A DNA stretch of 64,000 nt, taken from NCBI GenBank assembly GCA_028281845.1, contig JANQJD010000002.1:1-64000 (forward strand), read 5' to 3'. Origin of the DNA: Rhodospirillales bacterium (GTDB taxonomy: Bacteria; Pseudomonadota; Alphaproteobacteria; Rhodospirillales; Rhodospirillaceae). Below, piece after piece: positions 62,584 to 64,000 of this stretch (positions within the stretch are counted from its first letter, which is position 1; the number at the start of each line of letters is the position of its first letter). Under the pieces are notes generated by a model, which saw only the letters and a program-made list of their open reading frames with translations, did no database searches and was not told where the DNA came from. Both the position numbers and the translations under genes were made by a program.

Positions 62584-63567
62584 TTACAAATTTCCCGTAG
62601 CAATCCTGTCAGCCTTCTGAACAATGACCTCCGCCTGGCGGATAGAGGCAATATCAATCATTTTGCCGTCCAGGGACACAGCACCCGCTCCAACCTGTTC
62701 AGCAGCAGCCATAGCCTTTAAAATTTGGCGAGCCTGCGCTACCTCTGCATCCGAGGGGCTGAAGAGGGTATTAGCAATGTCAATCTGACTTGGATGAACG
62801 ACCATCTTCCCTTCGCACCCAAGAGAGGCAGCGCGTTTTGTAGCGAAAAGATAGCCTTTTTCATCTCTAAAGTCCCCAAATGGACCATCAACGGGCCGTA
62901 ATCCATTGGCACGGGCTGCTACCACCATACGAGCCAAGGCATAATGCCACATGTCGCCCCAGTGAAAAACACGGCTGCCATCCTCGGCGGGATCAGTGAG
63001 AATCCCATAATTGGGATTAGCCCCGCCGATACGAGTGGTCTGAGCCTTTGTGGAAGCGGCAAAATCGGCGGTGCCTAGCAGCATGGTTTCGTTGCGTTGC
63101 GATGCCCCGGCGATAGCATGTATGTTCTGCATGCCGAGCGCTGTTTCTATTAATAGTTCAAAACCTATTCTTTTTTTACTCCTTTTAAAATTTTCTATCT
63201 GTGTGACAAGCATGTCAAGAGCGTAAACATCAGCGGCAGTCCCAACCTTTGGAATCATAATCAGATCGAGTTTATGACCCGCTTGCTCTACGACGTCTAC
63301 CACATCCCGATACATGAATGGGGTGTCAAGACCGTTAATACGAATCGAGACCGTTTTTCTACCAAAGTCGAGGGCGTTTAAGGCCTGAATAACATTCGAG
63401 CGTGCCTGATCTTTCTGATCAACGGCAACAGAGTCCTCAAGATCGAAGAAGATCACATCAGCTGCACTCGCCGGTGCCTTTTCGATGAATTTTGAGTTCG
63501 ATCCCGGTATAGCAAGTTCTGACCTGTTAAGACGCGGCGTTGATTCTGCAATCATGGTAAAGCTCAT
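62584..63567 (-). CDS. mcl: L-malyl-CoA/beta-methylmalyl-CoA lyase
   Basis: 327 residues. RSELAIPGSNSKFIEKAPAS, ADVIFFDLEDSVAVDQKDQA, VSIRINGLDTPFMYRDVVDV, KRIGFELLIETALGMQNIHA, LLGTADFAASTKAQTTRIGG and HPSQIDIANTLFSPS follow Rhodobacter/Chloroflexus-type malyl-CoA lyases, with the catalytic Arg, Glu and metal-binding Asp kept. Such enzymes cleave malyl-CoA to acetyl-CoA and glyoxylate, and methylmalyl-CoA to propionyl-CoA and glyoxylate. No other ethylmalonyl-CoA-pathway gene (ccr, mch, ecm) is visible in the window. Same strand as the paralogue, 103 bases upstream of it. Confidence 0.88.
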   Translation of the reverse strand: MSFTMIAESTPRLNRSELAIPGSNSKFIEKAPASAADVIFFDLEDSVAVDQKDQARSNVIQALNALDFGRKTVSIRINGLDTPFMYRDVVDVVEQAGHKLDLIMIPKVGTAADVYALDMLVTQIENFKRSKKRIGFELLIETALGMQNIHAIAGASQRNETMLLGTADFAASTKAQTTRIGGANPNYGILTDPAEDGSRVFHWGDMWHYALARMVVAARANGLRPVDGPFGDFRDEKGYLFATKRAASLGCEGKMVVHPSQIDIANTLFSPSDAEVAQARQILKAMAAAEQVGAGAVSLDGKMIDIASIRQAEVIVQKADRIATGNL

Positions 63568-63661
63568 TCGTCACTCCCTGATAATGAATGTATCCTCATG
63601 GATCCCCTTCTGGATTCTGTAGTGGCAGTGGCATTGGGAGAGAGACACCTTAACTCTTTAG

Positions 63662-64000
63662 TCACTCCGGTGCGAGATGATTGCCAGACTGACCACGCGT
63701 TACTGGTCTTTCCCATCTTCTTGGTGTTCCGCGAACGTGCGGCATCATACGGTTCAACGGTGTAAATGGTCCAGGTGGTACAAAACCATACTTATGCAGA
63801 AAAAAATAGAGTGACTCGAGTTCTGTCATCAAGGCGGTGGTGTGCCAGTGACTAAAACAACCAGGTTTATCCACGAAACATATACCTCCGTCTGATTTAA
63901 CTTTTGAAAGTAGAAAATCTACATCTGCTAACCATTGAGTATGGATCTCCGTTGTCCAGGCCAGAAACAGAAGGCTCTCCGCTAAACCGTCTAGAAAGCC
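63662..64000 (-). CDS. Unknown protein, C-terminal part (runs off the window)
   Basis: The minus-strand frame is open from the right edge to a TGA at 63662, giving at least 112 residues. The visible part contains FLDGLAESLLFLAWTTEIHT, LADVDFLLSKVKSDGGICFV, CFSHWHTTALMTELESLYFF and GFVPPGPFTPLNRMMPHVRG. I do not recognise the family. Trp, His, Phe and Pro content looks like a real folded protein, and it lies 94 bases upstream of mcl on the same strand, so it may share its operon. The start is outside the window. Confidence 0.55.
   Translation of the reverse strand, partial: GFLDGLAESLLFLAWTTEIHTQWLADVDFLLSKVKSDGGICFVDKPGCFSHWHTTALMTELESLYFFLHKYGFVPPGPFTPLNRMMPHVRGTPRRWERPVTRGQSGNHLAPE

Overview
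The window is chromosomal DNA of an alphaproteobacterium. This is read from gene content and order, since no search was possible. The supporting features are: tuf-tRNA-Trp-secE-nusG-rplKAJL-rpoBC; rpmF-plsX-fabH; ffh-rpsP-rimM-trmD-rplS running into leuC-leuD-leuB; a split transhydrogenase pntAA-pntAB-pntB; pcm-tolC-popZ-valS; lspA followed by a DUF3035 (BamF-like) lipoprotein; an alphaproteobacterial AddA; a eukaryote-like NADP isocitrate dehydrogenase; and a HpnN-type hopanoid transporter. Together they point towards Rhodospirillales or relatives. Base composition is around 50% G+C, but it is patchy.

Layout. 1-12.6 kb: end of tuf, tRNA-Trp, protein export and transcription factors, ribosomal stalk proteins, and the beta and beta' RNA polymerase subunits. 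12.6-16.3 kb: tyrS, rpmF, plsX, fabH. 16.4-22.1 kb: hpnN (-), coq9, rpmG, tlyA (-), with wide gaps between them. 22.8-29.8 kb: signal recognition particle GTPase, ribosome and tRNA maturation genes, then leucine biosynthesis. 29.8-34.5 kb (-): a four-gene gliding-type ABC module (ATPase, permease, GldG-like, DUF4340). 34.7-43.7 kb: icd, hisA (-), addA, an orphan YejA-type binding protein (-), hisN (-). 44.0-50.9 kb: ileS, lspA, DUF3035 lipoprotein, three small unknown ORFs and an HpnL-like membrane protein. 51.0-60.3 kb: convergent tRNA-Gly/tRNA-Phe, pntAA-AB-B, pcm, tolC, popZ, valS. 60.4-64.0 kb: a TPR protein, then on the minus strand two adjacent malyl-CoA-lyase-family enzymes and an unknown protein running off the edge.

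Most genes are intact housekeeping genes. I see no CRISPR array, insertion sequence, prophage or classical defence system. The unusual signals are structural. (1) Gaps carry many short, perfect or near-perfect tandem duplications (7-25 bp), often covering the stop codon, Shine-Dalgarno sequence or start codon of a neighbouring gene. (2) RpoC carries about 95 extra residues after the catalytic NADFDGD motif. (3) Mononucleotide and dinucleotide runs lie inside rplS, rimM and tolC and in the ribosome-binding region of the DUF4340 gene. (4) Core genes, including rpoB, contain sharply bounded AT-rich codon patches. (5) Small unknown genes lie downstream of lspA and its DUF3035 neighbour, where related genomes, from memory, carry M16 peptidases. 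Wide gaps plus uncorrected-looking duplications would fit a lineage with relaxed selection or altered mismatch repair; that is inference.
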